Assembly: GCA_022376515.1 (NCBI GenBank)
Contig: WTXI01000276.1
Coordinates: 1 to 47,751, forward strand
Reading direction: 5' to 3'
Length of the DNA: 47,751 nt
Origin: Lactifluus volemus
Taxonomy: Eukaryota; Basidiomycota; Agaricomycetes; Russulales; Russulaceae
This document shows, piece by piece, positions 44,617 to 47,751 of the stretch; position 1 is the first letter of the stretch, and every line of letters begins with the position of its first letter. The notes beneath the pieces are model-generated. The model was given only the letters and a program-made list of their open reading frames with translations. It did not search any database and was not told where the DNA came from. Made by a program: the position numbers and the translations under genes.

Positions 44617-47600
44617 ATCGATACAATACTTGATCCCACAATATATTTCATAGATGCAATATTTATGATACAGCCATCAGAGCACCAAAGCATAATATAC
44701 TCAATGAGGTAAACGCAGCTTCCACCCATGATTCCACGTGTCCCAAGGAACCAAAGTGGGGTACTCGCTTCAAAGGTAGGCCGTGGATCAGTTAATTTAC
44801 CTTTCTCTTGGGTATCCATTCTACGCCCTAAAACCTTTTCTGTACTTTACCGTATCTGCAGGTGCCACCATGGCACAACGGACGGAGATGAACAAATATT
44901 TCAATCCATACCTGCTTAGTCAACGAACGGGAACATTCGCATTTGACACCAGTACTCGTTCCTTCATCCTCTGACTCATCTGACCGCTTTTGCTCAAGTT
45001 GGGATGCTACCCTGGTCCCGACAGATCTCTCTTCTGGGTCGAATTTTCCATGATCTGCTGCTGCGCTGCGAAAGCGACTGAATTTAAACTTCGATTAACT
45101 TTACTGTAATCAGACAACGCTCTCTCCTCCCATCGACCCTAGTCGTCAAGGCGATAGAGTGTGTTCTCATGACATCAATAACAACCGGTCCGTAATTGAT
45201 TTCAAACTTGAGCAATTTATATGTTCAACGCAATCAGGATCCCCAACAGAATCGTTAAATTTTTATTTGAGTGATGCATCCTCGGTGAGGGGACCATCTT
45301 TTTCCCCACGACCGCCGGCGGCGCAAACCCCCTGCGGGTTCCAGTTAGTGTCAATACTGCATCCCTGCTGGGCGGCTGGACCCCCGTCCCTCTCGGGGAT
45401 ATCCAACCCTCATTCTAAGCCTTCGAATCATTGACGTGTTCCATACATTTCAGGTATACTTTGATAAATGCTTTTTGAATTCGTGGAATGTCTGTGAATC
45501 AACGTGCGGCGCGGGCGTGGCTAATAGCGAAGATGTTCTGCATCCATACCTCAGGCTGTTGTCGTTGCCACGCTCCACCAGATGTCACCTCGGACACACA
45601 CACTACACCACGTGTCATACTAGTACTAAGCTGCTGTCAATGCTAGATGGACGGACAACTGAATAACTTCATATGGTTGTAATCATAAGTAGTTCCATGA
45701 CATGCATGCTTCCACAAGCCCATGCCCGACACATTCGCGCGTATAAGCCTCAGCTAGAACATCTTGCATGGGTCTTTGGTCGTGCCTATTGAAACCATCA
45801 TGATCCTCCCCTTAGGACTCGTTCATCATTCAAAAACCCATCGCTTAAATAACGAGGGGGGGAGGGGTCGTTTTTTGGCTTTGACCCATGGTAACTGTAG
45901 CCATTGTATAGACAGCTGCCAAGAAAGCGAGCGATGGGAACTGAATACAAGTATTGAATTGGCATCTCTTACGAAAGTTCTCACGATGAGGTGATCCATC
46001 ATCAATCCTTGACAAGGTCACCCCGTTGTACACCACTCACCTCGCCCATCATAATTTCACCATTTACGATGTCGTCATGATGATCTTCACCCATGATTTA
46101 CCTAACCCTCAACCCCGTTCGAAGCTTGAAAAAAAAAGTCTTTGCACATTTTTTCACCAGATCAATTTGAACTGAGGGGGACCGTGGCTCTCTTTGCCAC
46201 TTCGTGGGACTGCTCAGAGATACAATAAACATGTGGTTATTTATGATCGCCTTTTTCAGTAATCAAAGTTTCGGGTCCAATCGGAGATATGTACCCCCTT
46301 TGATTGCCTCTGGTAAAATATATTAAAAGAGGAACTTTTCGCCACTTTTACTAGCTCTTTATTTTACTGATGGAAACCGTCTGGACCGTTCCGGCCTTGT
46401 GTGTGTGTGATCCGTACGTTGCCGCACAGAAATCACACTCGAACAGATGCCTTTTAGTTATGCAGACGCTGCTACATTTATGCTGTCATGCTAATCGCGT
46501 GAGGCCGGCAAATCAGTCCTTCATAGGCACAGGTTTAAGGGTCGTGGCTCTGCGCAGCATGCGCAATCGCGGCCGGCTTATCGGCGAACCAATAAAAAGA
46601 TGGATCGAAACGCGTCGGTGATTTCAGCCACACGAAGTAAGATCTTCCTTCCACTCTGAATCCTGCCAGCACGAGACAGAGTGACCCCAACAATCTCATG
46701 TTTTGATATGTAACGTGCTCGACTAATGTATTATAGGCCATCCATAAAAGCTTAGTTTACCCTGCATCAGAATCATCGTTGATACGCGTTACAAGGCATC
46801 AACGTTACGCCCAAGGCCCCCCTTTGAGCAATAACGGGGTTCACCCCCACCTGGGAAAAAAAAAATGAACCGACAACGACAAAAAGGTGGTTATGACCCC
46901 CGCGAAGGCTATTTTTGATTCATTTCCTCCTTCACGGAAGCGAGAGTGTTCTTCTACAACTGTGGCCCCGGGTGACGGTGACGCCCGATATGTCTATATG
47001 GAGGCAGAAAATGAGAGAAATCCAAGCCAGCTGCTTCTTTACATAGTTCAAGGAAAATCGGGGGGGGACGAGTATGACTGCGCGATGTGTTACAGGATAA
47101 AGATAACTTTTTACAACAGTGTTCCCGGTAACTTGGTCAGTTCCTGGTCCCTATCAAGGCGTGTTGGGTGTGGGTGAATCTGAAGCCTGATATCACTGTC
47201 CGTAATGTCATATTGGCCCCTAACAATCATGGTGGGGAAGGCCCGGAACCGAGAGAGCGCAAGTCGCCGACAGTTCAAAGTTCAAAAGATGCGTACTAGT
47301 ACGTGGGCTTTTGAGCGAGAAAATCGGGCAAAAAAAGACTCGGGGGAAGGCCAATATGGCTTATTGGAGTTTGCCTCAGGCACGACTCAGACTGCACCCA
47401 GAATGAGCGACGGACAAGAGGAAAAATGCCGAAAATACTTTGATTAGTCAGTCAGCCGAAAGGTGAGGAGAGTCCAGCCCCCCCCCTCGCGTCGTTACGT
47501 GGGAAGAATTAAAGACTGAAAAGGATGCAAATGGATGAGAAGAACCGACCACCACGGGCTCCTGTATTAAAAAAAGTGGAACTGTATGAGCTGTTAACGC

Positions 47601-47690
47601 ATTGAGCAATCCATCAATCCATTCTCCGTTCCTAAGCTAAGGATGTGAACGGAAACAGAATAGCGCCACGCCGCGTCACGCGTCATCTCT
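44617..47690. other. About 3 kb with no recognised gene
   Basis: Only short frames occur, the longest under 100 codons (for example 45159-45434 and 46887-47177). None has recognisable domains or convincing splice structure. A GC-rich patch with small inverted repeats lies at about 45300-45410, G/C runs occur near 45855, 46165 and 47060, and A-runs near 46125 and 46855. It may be intergenic DNA with old repeat remains. Confidence 0.5.
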
Positions 47691-47702
47691 CCGGCGATTC
47701 AA

Positions 47703-47708
47703 TATAAA
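47703..47708 (+). promoter_or_regulatory. Candidate TATA box of a gene beyond the right edge
   Basis: TATAAA in the context CAATATAAACC, followed by a pyrimidine-rich stretch (CTTCTTCTTCG) typical of fungal transcription starts, 43 bp before the window ends. The gene itself is not in the window. Confidence 0.3.
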
Positions 47709-47751
47709 CCGATGGGAAGCTACGCGCGCTTCTTCTTCGATTCCACTTGGG

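Overview
The window looks like part of an Agaricomycete (mushroom-type basidiomycete) nuclear genome. Every multi-exon gene has short introns of about 41-70 nt with GT..AG (sometimes GC..AG) ends. Long NACHT-WD40 NOD-like receptor (NLR) genes dominate. The housekeeping genes (proteasome alpha-6, COX15, a BolA3-like protein) and the decayed fragments (S28 peptidase, DUF3445, a Plavaka-like transposase, a solo LTR) also fit basidiomycetes. No bacterial, organellar or viral gene order is visible.

Layout. Positions 1-4497 hold NLR copy 1 on the + strand; its 5' end is cut by the window edge. Positions 4500-6830 are a graveyard: a transposase C-terminus, a broken DUF3445 gene, the 3' end of an S28 serine peptidase, and a solo LTR with 5-bp target duplications. 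From about 6.3 to 42.2 kb there are three tandem copies of a segment of about 12 kb. Each copy reads: NLR (- strand), U6 snRNA (+), 7TM receptor (-), PRE5 proteasome alpha-6 (+), and then, in the first two, an S28 peptidase (+ in the first, inverted in the second). Only the rightmost segment keeps intact U6, receptor and PRE5. In the two left segments these passengers are pseudogenes that share the same deletions, while the NLR of the middle segment stays fully open. The NLR of the left segment has frameshifts. To the right, COX15 (-) and a BolA3-like gene (+) form a divergent mitochondrial pair. From 44.6 to 47.75 kb I recognise no gene.

Biology. Exon-by-exon reconstruction of the two intact NLRs (1644 and 1657 aa; exon phases and total length agree) gives an N-terminal C2 domain on three short 5' exons, a helical linker, a NACHT NTPase, and 14 WD40 repeats (two seven-blade propellers) with a conserved C-terminal tail. 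The locus reads as an immune- or incompatibility-type receptor family that expanded by tandem segmental duplication. The receptors were kept and diverged in WD40 surface residues, while essential genes carried along decayed to single copies. The NLR and U6 promoters face each other across about 265 bp in all three segments.

Limits: all family assignments are from reading the translation and from remembered family motifs. No database search was run. The 5' end of COX15 and one internal splice junction of the 7TM receptor are unresolved.
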